A stretch of 6,900 bases of DNA. It comes from Actinomycetota bacterium. GTDB lineage: Bacteria > Actinomycetota > Actinomycetes > Nanopelagicales > Nanopelagicaceae. The stretch is from the NCBI GenBank assembly GCA_009924725.1, contig RFRA01000062.1:1-6900 (forward strand), in the 5' to 3' direction. The position numbers were made by a program, and so were the translations under genes. Positions 1 through 6,561 of the stretch are shown here, piece after piece. The notes beneath the pieces were generated by a model. That model was not told the origin of the DNA and searched no databases. It saw only the letters and a program-made list of their open reading frames with translations. Within the stretch, counting starts at the first letter, position 1. Each line of letters starts with the position of its first letter.

Positions 1-335
1 CCTTGCAGACCAGCCAACATGATTACCGTTGGGGCTACTTTTGCTAAGCGAACTCGACGAGCTTGGCTGCCGAGTAGTTCAACTAGTTCTTTGTTAACGA
101 TTTCAAATATCGCTTGGGCTTGGTTGGCGCCCGCTTGTAGATCCGTTAAGGCTGCTTTCGCCTGAACTTCAATTTTGTTTACAAAATCTTCAACGACCGA
201 TAACGCTACGTCGGCATCAAGTAAAGCTTGTCGAATCTCTTGGCAAACATTTGAGATATCTGAATTAGATAACTTTCCACGTGATCGCAGCGATGCAAAT
301 GCATTGCTGAACCGATTGCCAAGAGACTCGAACAT
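1..335 (-). CDS. ffh: Signal recognition particle GTPase Ffh (SRP54), N-terminal part, cut by window edge
   Basis: Reading the minus strand from the ATG at 335-333 gives 111 complete codons with no stop, running off the window. The protein starts MFESLGNRFSNAFASLRSRG, continues with the helical N-domain pattern of Ffh (CQEIRQALLDADVALSVVEDF at about residues 31-51, then IVNKELVELLG at 79-89) and ends in PTVIMLAGLQG, the strand leading into the family's P-loop GLQGSGKTT. The window stops inside that motif, so the rest of the G domain and the RNA-binding M domain are outside. Ffh binds the signal sequence of nascent membrane proteins together with 4.5S/SRP RNA, and docks with FtsY in a paired GTPase complex; its partner ftsY lies in this same window. 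An AGGAT Shine-Dalgarno-like stretch around 342-346 sits about seven bases before the ATG and supports this start. The gene follows glnK after 47 bases with no visible terminator, so it may be co-transcribed. Confidence 0.95.
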   Translation of the reverse strand, partial: MFESLGNRFSNAFASLRSRGKLSNSDISNVCQEIRQALLDADVALSVVEDFVNKIEVQAKAALTDLQAGANQAQAIFEIVNKELVELLGSQARRVRLAKVAPTVIMLAGLQ

Positions 336-365
336 AGCCTCATCCTACTAATTGCTCCCCCATCA

Positions 366-389
366 AGCTAAATTACTAGCAGCTAAATT
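366..389. repeat. Short direct repeat, two 9-bp copies in the glnK-ffh junction
   Basis: On the plus strand AGCTAAATT occurs at 366-374 and again at 381-389, separated by ACTAGC. The second copy contains the glnK stop codon (383-385, TAG on the minus strand). It may be chance in AT-rich sequence. It lies in the gap where glnD is found in related actinobacteria, which is the only reason to record it. Confidence 0.45.
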
Positions 390-721
390 GCTTCTGACCC
401 TCGCTCGCCGGTGCGCACGCGAACCACTTCCTCGACTGGCGTTGTCCAAACTTTGCCATCACCGATCGAACCAGTCGAAGCCGCCTTAACGATTACTCCA
501 ACAACGGAATCAGAGTCTTCATCATCGACCAGAACTTCAACTCTTACCTTTGCAATTAGGTCAACCTTGTACTCAGCACCGCGATAAACCTCAGTGTGAC
601 CACGCTGGCGACCAAAGCCACTTGCTTGTGAAACTGTGATGCCCTTTACGCCAAAAGCTTCGAGTGCGTCTTTTACTTCTTCCAACTTATGTGGCTTCAA
701 AATTGCTGTTACTAGTTTCAT
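383..721 (-). CDS. glnK: PII nitrogen regulatory protein (GlnK/GlnB family), 112 aa
   Basis: PII proteins are trimers that sense 2-oxoglutarate and ATP/ADP and, when paired with an amt gene, block the ammonium channel by inserting their T-loop into its cytoplasmic pore. The length of 112 residues is exactly typical. Visible landmarks are the start MKLVTAILKPHKLEEVKDAL, Gln39 in GFGRQRGHTEV, the T-loop signature YRGAEY at 46-51 with Tyr51, Lys58, the B-loop TGSIGDGKVW at 83-92 with Lys90, and the C-terminal RVRTGERG with Arg101 and Arg103. All ligand-binding residues I can check are present. In Streptomyces and Corynebacterium, GlnK Tyr51 is adenylylated by GlnD, but no glnD follows here. The start codon overlaps the amtB stop as ATGA, with a strong GGAGG nine bases upstream, so translation is probably coupled to amtB. 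GlnK is preferred over GlnB because of the amtB linkage; sequence alone does not separate the two names. Confidence 0.96.
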   Translation of the reverse strand: MKLVTAILKPHKLEEVKDALEAFGVKGITVSQASGFGRQRGHTEVYRGAEYKVDLIAKVRVEVLVDDEDSDSVVGVIVKAASTGSIGDGKVWTTPVEEVVRVRTGERGSEAI

Positions 722-2013
722 ATTAAGGAACCTCCACGAGTTGATCCGGACATTTCATAAGCAGATTCGGCATGTTCATTGAAGTCGACACCTTCTAATT
801 CAGATTCCTTGGTAACGCGGAACCCGATGGTCTTTTCAATAGCCAAGCCGATAATTAAAGTTGCAAAGAAGGAGTAACCGGCAACCATGGCAACTGCGAG
901 TGCTTGCTTGCCAAGCAGTGCGGCTCCGCCACCATAAAAAAGACCATCTAGGCCAATGCTGTTAACAGCACTTGAGCCGAAGAAACCAATTGATAGTGAA
1001 CCAAAGATTCCGCCCACTAAGTGCACGCCTACTACGTCTAATGAATCATCGAAGTTAAATAGGTACTTCAGGCCAACTGCAACAGAACAGATAACACCAG
1101 CCAAGAAACCAATTACAACAGCGGCCCAAGGTGCAACGAAAGCACATGCAGGTGTAATTGCGACTAGACCAGATACTACTCCTGAAGCTGCACCAAGAGT
1201 GGTTGCATGTCCGTTACGAACTTTTTCAACGAAGATCCAGCCAATTAGTGCAGCAGCCGCGGCTACTTGAGTATTTAAGAAAGCTAATCCCGCGATGCCA
1301 TTTGCGCCGAGCGCTGAACCAGCATTAAAACCAAACCATCCGAACCAAAGTAGACCAGCACCAAGCATTACCAAAGGCAGTGAGTGTGGGCGCATTGATT
1401 CCTTGCGCCAACCGATGCGCTTACCTAGAACTATGGCCAGTGCTAAACCCGCAGCACCAGCGTTAATGTGAACGGCAGTGCCGCCCGCAAAATCTTCAAC
1501 ACCTTTAGCGGCTAAGTAACCAGCACCCGTTACAACATCGCCAACCTTATTGCCGAATGCAAATACCCAGTGCGCAACTGGCAAATAAACAACTGTTGTC
1601 CAGATCGCAACGAAGATGGTCCATGGAACAAACTTTGCGCGGTCGGCAATTGCACCCGAAATAAGTGCGGGGGTAATAATCGCGAACATCAATTGGAACG
1701 CCGCAAAAACCAGAAGCGGAATCGGATACTCGCCACCATTATTAGCAACCGCACCAACTTGATTACCTAAATCTGAGATCTTAATCGCGCCATACCAAGG
1801 CGACTTGCCATCAACGCCAAAAGCTAATTCAAAACCGTAGATAACCCAGATGATGCTGACAATGCCAACTGTGGCCATTGACATCATCATCATATTTAGA
1901 ACGCTCTTAGTGCGAACCATGCCGCCGTAGAAAAATGCGAGGCCAGGAGTCATCAGCAAGACCAATGCAGAACTTGCCAACATCCAAGCGGTATCACCAG
2001 TACTAATATCCAT
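718..2013 (-). CDS. amtB: Ammonium transporter, Amt/MEP/Rh family (AmtB), 431 aa
   Basis: This is an integral membrane channel of the Amt family, working as a trimer that moves ammonium into the cell. The 431-residue protein is hydrophobic throughout and fits the usual eleven membrane helices. By alignment in my head to E. coli AmtB, the pore residues are present: Phe110 (in QLMFAIITPAL) and Phe229 of the paired Phe gate, Ser233 in WFGFNAGSAL near the outer ammonium site, Asp174 and His182 in DFAGGTAVHINAG, and His331 in VVGVHLVGG, giving both pore histidines. There is no cleavable signal peptide like that of E. coli AmtB; the N-terminus goes almost directly into helix 1 (MLASSALVLLMTPGLAFFYG). 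The C-terminal tail (residues about 397-431, with EGVDFNEHAESAYE) is the cytoplasmic segment expected to take part in gating and PII binding. An AAAGTG stretch at 2021-2026 sits seven bases before the ATG as a modest ribosome binding site. It overlaps glnK by four bases. Confidence 0.97.
   Translation of the reverse strand: MDISTGDTAWMLASSALVLLMTPGLAFFYGGMVRTKSVLNMMMMSMATVGIVSIIWVIYGFELAFGVDGKSPWYGAIKISDLGNQVGAVANNGGEYPIPLLVFAAFQLMFAIITPALISGAIADRAKFVPWTIFVAIWTTVVYLPVAHWVFAFGNKVGDVVTGAGYLAAKGVEDFAGGTAVHINAGAAGLALAIVLGKRIGWRKESMRPHSLPLVMLGAGLLWFGWFGFNAGSALGANGIAGLAFLNTQVAAAAALIGWIFVEKVRNGHATTLGAASGVVSGLVAITPACAFVAPWAAVVIGFLAGVICSVAVGLKYLFNFDDSLDVVGVHLVGGIFGSLSIGFFGSSAVNSIGLDGLFYGGGAALLGKQALAVAMVAGYSFFATLIIGLAIEKTIGFRVTKESELEGVDFNEHAESAYEMSGSTRGGSLI
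731..735 (-). promoter_or_regulatory. Ribosome binding site of glnK inside the end of amtB
   Basis: GGAGG on the minus strand (CCTCC on plus) lies nine bases before the ATG at 721-719. It is the best Shine-Dalgarno match in the window and lies within the last codons of amtB. It supports the glnK start and suggests strong independent initiation as well as coupling through the four-base ATGA overlap. Confidence 0.75.
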
Positions 2014-2049
2014 GAGTAATCACTTTCGAAGAGTTTCGCAATTCTCGCC

Positions 2050-2076
2050 TTTGAGATGGCGGTAATCTCTCTCAAA
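2050..2076. repeat. Perfect 7-bp inverted repeat upstream of amtB
   Basis: TTTGAGA at 2050-2056 and TCTCAAA at 2070-2076 on the plus strand are exact reverse complements, separated by 13 bases. The arms are centred about 50 bases before the amtB start. Neither strand has a T-run after the second arm, so an operator or a 5' UTR hairpin is more likely than an intrinsic terminator. Function unknown. Confidence 0.55.
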
Positions 2077-2117
2077 CTGATTACAGGAATTCGCCCGAAA
2101 TGTTACGTGGGCGTTAA
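2062..2117 (+). promoter_or_regulatory. Possible GlnR-type binding motifs before amtB
   Basis: The GlnR box of actinobacteria, as I recall it, is GTnAC-n6-GaAAC. On the plus strand GTAAT (2062-2066), six bases, then CAAAC (2073-2077) matches with one mismatch in each half. A second pair, GTTAC (2102-2106), six bases, GTTAA (2113-2117), has a perfect first half and a poor second half. The 11-base half-site phase is the main argument. Motifs this degenerate occur by chance, and no glnR gene is in view, so this is a weak inference helped by location in front of amtB-glnK. Confidence 0.25.
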
Positions 2118-2126
2118 AAGATCAGC

Positions 2127-2972
2127 TTATTCAGCGTCCAAAATGCCAGTTATGTAAATTTGTGGGTCAAAGGGTATGAGGTCTCCTATGGCCTCCCCCG
2201 TGCCGATCCACTTAATTGGCAGATCCAGCTCATGTTCAATCGCGAGGGCGATGCCGCCTCGTGCGCTGCCATCTAGCTTTGTTAAAACGATACCGGTGAC
2301 TTCAACTGCCTCTGAAAACAACTTCGCTTGGCTTAAGCCATTCTGACCAGTTGTTGCATCGACAACCAACAGCACTTCATTGACGGGTGTGACTTTTTCA
2401 ATCACTCGTTTTATTTTTCCAAGTTCGGCCATGAGATCTACTTTGTTTTGCAATCTGCCCGCAGTATCAATAACTAAGTACTGAAAATTATCTGTGATCG
2501 CTTTCGAAGCACTATCAAATGCAACTGCTGCTGGTTCGCTATTTGGTTTCCCAGTAATAATGGCAAGGCCAATTCGTGTTGCCCAAGTTTGTAACTGCTC
2601 AACGGCTGCGGCACGGAAAGTGTCGGCCGCACCTAGTAAAACTCGATTGCCAGCGCTTGAAATTTTTGCCGCCAATTTAGCAACTGAGGTGGTCTTACCT
2701 GTGCCATTAACACCAATTACCAAGATTGTAGTTAGGCCAGTTTCTGAAATAGCCATGGTGCGCGGCTTGTTACTTAGCAGCGCAGTTAGTGCTTCACGAA
2801 TGGCTTCTACAGGTTCTTCAGATTTACTTTTTTTGGCAGTTGTCAGAATGGCAGCGGTTAGAGAAGCGCCTAAATCAGAGCCAATTAATTCAGCGTAAAG
2901 CTCATCCCAGTCAGCTGCAGAAATCGATGAAGTGCGAGTGACTTTGGCGAGAAACTTTTTAAAAAAGCCCAT
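2127..2972 (-). CDS. ftsY: Signal recognition particle receptor FtsY, short NG-only form, 281 aa
   Basis: FtsY is the membrane-associated GTPase that receives the Ffh-ribosome complex and hands nascent membrane proteins to the translocon. Numbering from ATG 2972-2970, the N domain covers roughly residues 15-80 and the G domain follows with all SRP GTPase motifs: P-loop GVNGTGKTT (87-95), DTFRAAAVEQL (117-127), DTAGR (169-173), TGQNG (208-212), TKLDGSARGG (231-240) and the closing GTGEAIGDLIPFDP (257-270). The protein has almost no acidic or membrane-anchoring A domain: only a short amphipathic basic start MGFFKKFLAKV precedes the N domain, whereas many actinobacterial FtsY proteins are around 400 residues. 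An in-frame TTG two codons upstream (2978-2976) would give 283 aa; neither start has a clear Shine-Dalgarno sequence, and I choose ATG because FtsY commonly begins MGFF. The gene starts 26 bases after smc, suggesting one transcript. Confidence 0.95.
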   Translation of the reverse strand: MGFFKKFLAKVTRTSSISAADWDELYAELIGSDLGASLTAAILTTAKKSKSEEPVEAIREALTALLSNKPRTMAISETGLTTILVIGVNGTGKTTSVAKLAAKISSAGNRVLLGAADTFRAAAVEQLQTWATRIGLAIITGKPNSEPAAVAFDSASKAITDNFQYLVIDTAGRLQNKVDLMAELGKIKRVIEKVTPVNEVLLVVDATTGQNGLSQAKLFSEAVEVTGIVLTKLDGSARGGIALAIEHELDLPIKWIGTGEAIGDLIPFDPQIYITGILDAE

Positions 2973-2998
2973 GGTCAACGGCGCCGATACATTTCTAC

Positions 2999-5900
2999 TT
3001 ATTCGTTATTTGATTCGCGCAAACGTTGCGAGATAACTTCAGTTACACCGTCACCACGCATGGTCACGCCGTAAAGAGCGTCTGCAATTTCCATTGTGCG
3101 TTTCTGGTGAGTAATGATGATTAGCTGCGATGTTTCACGCAGTTCTTCAAGCACGCCTAATAGTCGGCCCAGGTTGGCATCATCAAGGGCAGCTTCAACT
3201 TCGTCCATTACGTAGAACGGACTTGGGCGTGCCTTGAAGATCGCAATCAACATCGCCACAGCCGTTAAGGATTTTTCGCCACCAGATAGCAGAGATAGAC
3301 GCTTGATGCGTTTTCCAGGTGGGCGAGCTTCAACATCGACACCACTGTTCAACAAGTCATCTGGGTTAGTCAGAATCAATCGACCATCGCCACCTGGGAA
3401 TAGTCGCGCGAAGATGGTTTCGAAATGTTCGGCGGTAGCTTCGAAAGCTTCCATAAAGATCTGCTGAACGCGATCATCAACTTCTTTAACAATATCTAAG
3501 AGATCTCTACGTGTGTTCTTCAAGTCTTCAAGTTGCTCGGCTAAGAATTTCAGGCGCTCTTCAAGGGATGTGTATTCCTCAAGTGCCAACGGATTGATCT
3601 TGCCAAGAAGCGCTAGTGAACGTTCTGTTGCGGCCAAACGTTTCTCTTGCTGATCACGACGATATGGAATTAGCTCAGTTGTAATGATTTCGCCAGCTTC
3701 ATTTTCGATAAAGGTGGGCACATCATTGTCTGGGCCATATTCGTTGATCAGTGTTTCAGTATCGATACCAAGTTCTTCAACTGCTTTAGTTTCAAGTTGT
3801 TCAATGCGCATACGTTGTTCGGCGCGAGCAATCTCATCTTTATGCACACTAGAGGTCAGGATTTCGAGTTCAGCAGTTAGTTCACGATTACGTGCGCGCG
3901 CCGAAAGAGTGTCACCTTCACGGACCGTACGTGCTTCTTCTAATACAGCACGCTCTGTGGCTGCCTTAGCGATAGAACGTTCAATGTGAATTAGCGCTTC
4001 GTAAGCAGCTTCAGCAATCGCTTGCGAGATAATCGCGCCTCGAGCACGTGCGCCACGACGAGAAACTGCGCGCTCTGATGCTTCGCGCTCTGTGACTGCT
4101 GCTTCGACAAGTGCCTTGATACGCGCAGCAAGTGAATCTAAGCGTTCTTCGCTAGTACGAACAGCTAGTCTTGCCTCAACTTCAATTGTGCGCAAACCAG
4201 AAACGCGTTCGCGCAAGGCATCGGCCTGCGAATGATCCGGGCTAGCAATCTCGCCAGATTGAGTTAACTGGCTTTGCGCTGACTGCAGTTCGCCCTCATC
4301 GCGGCTCTTAGCTGTTGTCGTTTCGGCGATTGCCGAATTCAAACGTTCAACTTCGGCTATGGCTGACTTCATGTGCTGGCCTGCAACTGCTAGTTGCTCA
4401 GTGATTGCCGCAATTCGAGCATCGGATTCATTTAACTTAGAAAGTGCTACATCGAAAGCCGATTGCTTACTTTCGATCTCAAGAGCTGCCGAATTGATCG
4501 CGAACTTTAAGCGATCACATTCATTAGTTATAACTTGAAGTTCATTGCGCAATTTTTCAATTAGCGCTTTAACTTCAATCAGTGAGTTGGTGTTCTTCGA
4601 ACCACCGCGAGCACGAGATTTTGTAAAGAAATCGCCATCGCGAGTCACCACAGTGAGTTCAGGGTGGTTCCGCAAAATATCAGCGGCTTCGGCTGCAGTT
4701 TCGCTGACTACTGTTTTGCCAAGCAGATCTGAAATTAAATCAGAAACTGAACTCGATCGAATATGCGAAGTGATTGAAGTTAAGCCGCCAGCAAGAGCAG
4801 CTGAATTAGCAACTTGGTTGTGGTGAACCAAAACATCGGCTTGCCCAAGGTCTTCACTGCGAAGCGTGCTTAGCGCAGTAATCGCTGCAGAAATGTCTTG
4901 CACGACGATGGCATCTGCTAACTGGCCAAGAGCTGCTGCAACTGCATTTTCCCAACCAGCATCAATTTCAATCAATGAAGCAAGTGACCCAAGAGTTGCT
5001 AAGCCGCGTGGCTCACGAAGAAGAGCCGCTGCACCATTTCGTGATTGGGTAGATAGTTCTAGCGCTTCTAATTTTGATTCAAGTGCGTTTCGGGAACGAT
5101 CAGCAATTCGTTCCGCATCTACCAATTTCTGATGTTCATCGCGAGAACTAGCAAGAGCCGACTTAGCAGTTTCGAAAGCAGCATCTAAGCCAAGTTCGCC
5201 TGAATCAGCGCTCGCAATTTCTAATTCATAAGTCGCGTACTCGCGTTGCGCTAGATCGCGTCGATTGGCTGCTTCGTCGCGGGCTTTAGTTAAGCGAGCA
5301 ATTTCCTCGGACATCGCATCAAGACGTGCGGCTAATGACTTGATATGGCCTTCTTGGCGCGCGGTGCCTTCGCGTTGATCAGCAATGGCTCGAAGCGCTG
5401 CGGCAATGCGATTTTCTTCGGCAACAAGTGCGGCTTCGGCTGCTGCCAGCGATTGCGATGCTTCAGTTAAGTTAGTGCGAGAAAGCTGGACAGCAGTTTG
5501 CAACTGTGATTCTTCGCCACGCAAAGTATGTGCCTCTGCTTCAAGAGCTTCTGGATCTCGACCAGCAGTGCGTGCTTCTTCGGCTTCTTCTGCCAAAAAG
5601 CGGGAGCGCTCTTGAGCCAAGCTCTGAGTTCCGCGAAATTTTTCGCGCAGCGAATTCAACTGATAGAAAGTTTCTTGAGCTTGAACTAAGCGTGGGCTAT
5701 CAACTGCTGCTTGCGAATCTAACTCTTCTTCACGGCGTCGAACGCCATCGAGTTCAGCTTCAACTAGTGCGCGTTTTTCGCGCAGTGCCGTTTCGTCCGC
5801 GACTTCGGCGGTAAGAGTTTTCGAAAGTTCAATGTAATCATCAGCTAACAAACGTAACTTTGCATCACGTAGATCAGCTTGAATAGTCGCAGCTTTCTTA

Positions 5901-6535
5901 GCGACTTCAGCTTGGCGGCCAAGTGGTTTTAATTGACGTCGAAGTTCAACCGTTAAATCTTGTACGCGCGCCGTATTGGTCTGCATTGAATCCAACTTGC
6001 GAAGCGCTTTCTCTTTGCGCTTGCGGTGCTTGAGAACTCCAGCCGCTTCTTCAATTAACCCACGACGTTCTTCAGGTGTGGCCATCAAAATTGCATCGAG
6101 TTGGCCCTGGCCAACGATTACGTGCATTTCGCGCCCGATACCTGAGTCGCTAAGTAGTTCCTGAATATCTAACAAACGCGAAGCTTCACCATTTATTTGA
6201 TATTCGCTTTGGCCACTGCGGAACAAAATTCTTGAAATTGTTACTTCGGCATAATCAATTGGTAGCGCGCCGTCAGAATTATCAATTGTTAAGGAAACTT
6301 CAGCGCGACCTAGAGGTGAGCGACCACTGGTACCGGCGAAAATAACATCTTCCATTTTGCCGCCGCGCAGCGACTTGGCCCCTTGCTCGCCCATAACCCA
6401 GGTAAGGGCATCGACCACATTGGATTTTCCAGAGCCATTCGGACCCACCACGCAGGTGATACCTGGCTCGAGGCGCAGGGTCGTCGATGACGCGAAGGAC
6501 TTAAAGCCCTTGAGCGTGATGCTCTTCAAATACAC
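2999..6535 (-). CDS. smc: Chromosome segregation/condensin ATPase SMC, 1178 aa
   Basis: SMC dimers, with the ScpA and ScpB partners, load near the origin and extrude DNA loops to compact and separate chromosomes. The length is typical and the gene is intact. The N-terminal head has Walker A GPNGSGKSN (31-39), the R-loop region LRGGKMEDVIFAG (56-68) and the Q-loop VGQGQLDAIL (141-150, Gln145). A coiled-coil arm runs from about 165 to 505, then the hinge about 510-645 (LATLGSLASLIEIDAGWENA through RARGGSKNTNS), and the returning arm to about 1010. The C-terminal head carries the ABC signature LSLLSGGEKS (1080-1089), Walker B FYVMDEVEAALDD (1107-1119, with Asp1111 and Glu1112) and the switch His1143 in ITHQKRTME. 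The start is GTG at 6535-6533, supported by AAGGTAGG eight bases upstream. It lies 26 bases after mutM and 26 before ftsY. The C-terminal wording (LGKINPLALEEY, VEARPPGKRIKRLSLLSGGE) reads as actinobacterial. Confidence 0.98.
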   Translation of the reverse strand: MYLKSITLKGFKSFASSTTLRLEPGITCVVGPNGSGKSNVVDALTWVMGEQGAKSLRGGKMEDVIFAGTSGRSPLGRAEVSLTIDNSDGALPIDYAEVTISRILFRSGQSEYQINGEASRLLDIQELLSDSGIGREMHVIVGQGQLDAILMATPEERRGLIEEAAGVLKHRKRKEKALRKLDSMQTNTARVQDLTVELRRQLKPLGRQAEVAKKAATIQADLRDAKLRLLADDYIELSKTLTAEVADETALREKRALVEAELDGVRRREEELDSQAAVDSPRLVQAQETFYQLNSLREKFRGTQSLAQERSRFLAEEAEEARTAGRDPEALEAEAHTLRGEESQLQTAVQLSRTNLTEASQSLAAAEAALVAEENRIAAALRAIADQREGTARQEGHIKSLAARLDAMSEEIARLTKARDEAANRRDLAQREYATYELEIASADSGELGLDAAFETAKSALASSRDEHQKLVDAERIADRSRNALESKLEALELSTQSRNGAAALLREPRGLATLGSLASLIEIDAGWENAVAAALGQLADAIVVQDISAAITALSTLRSEDLGQADVLVHHNQVANSAALAGGLTSITSHIRSSSVSDLISDLLGKTVVSETAAEAADILRNHPELTVVTRDGDFFTKSRARGGSKNTNSLIEVKALIEKLRNELQVITNECDRLKFAINSAALEIESKQSAFDVALSKLNESDARIAAITEQLAVAGQHMKSAIAEVERLNSAIAETTTAKSRDEGELQSAQSQLTQSGEIASPDHSQADALRERVSGLRTIEVEARLAVRTSEERLDSLAARIKALVEAAVTEREASERAVSRRGARARGAIISQAIAEAAYEALIHIERSIAKAATERAVLEEARTVREGDTLSARARNRELTAELEILTSSVHKDEIARAEQRMRIEQLETKAVEELGIDTETLINEYGPDNDVPTFIENEAGEIITTELIPYRRDQQEKRLAATERSLALLGKINPLALEEYTSLEERLKFLAEQLEDLKNTRRDLLDIVKEVDDRVQQIFMEAFEATAEHFETIFARLFPGGDGRLILTNPDDLLNSGVDVEARPPGKRIKRLSLLSGGEKSLTAVAMLIAIFKARPSPFYVMDEVEAALDDANLGRLLGVLEELRETSQLIIITHQKRTMEIADALYGVTMRGDGVTEVISQRLRESNNE

Positions 6536-6543
6536 GCGGCAAA

Positions 6544-6551
6544 CCTACCTT
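6544..6551 (-). promoter_or_regulatory. Ribosome binding site of smc, fixing its GTG start
   Basis: AAGGTAGG on the minus strand lies eight bases before GTG 6535-6533, in the 26-base gap after mutM. The match to AAGGAGG and the good spacing decide for this non-ATG start, which also places the conserved head strand YLKSITLKGFKSF at the very N-terminus as expected for SMC. Confidence 0.7.
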
Positions 6552-6561
6552 GCTGCGGGCT

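Larger units (their letters stand above)
2014..2126 (-). promoter_or_regulatory. amtB-glnK upstream control region
   Basis: This 113-base gap is the longest intergenic stretch in the window and the only one with room for a promoter and operators. It contains a perfect 7-bp inverted repeat (TTTGAGA 2050-2056 and TCTCAAA 2070-2076), a second inverted repeat GTAATC 2062-2067 / GATTAC 2079-2084, a further GTAATC at 2016-2021, and two GlnR-box-like pairs (see separate entry). The position directly before a nitrogen-uptake pair makes nitrogen-responsive control plausible. I cannot identify convincing -35 and -10 hexamers; TGTAAT on the minus strand (2085-2080) is the closest -10 candidate but has no good -35 partner. 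No T-tailed hairpin for ending ftsY transcription is visible. Confidence 0.5.

Noticed and set aside
956..1270. Plus-strand open frame of 104 codons opposite amtB
   Set aside because: It is a shadow of the highly constrained transporter gene, low in complexity (rich in Thr, Pro and Ala), with no family resemblance.
2092..2113. CGCCC/GGGCG hairpin just after ftsY as an intrinsic terminator
   Set aside because: The stem is only 5 bp with a 12-base loop and is not followed by a T-run on the minus strand.
2828..2834. Run of seven A in the ftsY message as a programmed frameshift or slippage site
   Set aside because: The frame is intact and the run encodes ordinary lysines in a variable linker of the N domain; no alternative product is suggested.
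2494..2898. Plus-strand open frame of 134 codons opposite ftsY
   Set aside because: It lies wholly across the P-loop part of ftsY and mirrors its codons; no recognisable domain.
3234..5814. Several plus-strand open frames of 76 to 102 codons opposite smc
   Set aside because: Ser/Ala/Arg-rich shadows of the coiled-coil codons of smc; no ribosome binding site pattern or family signal.
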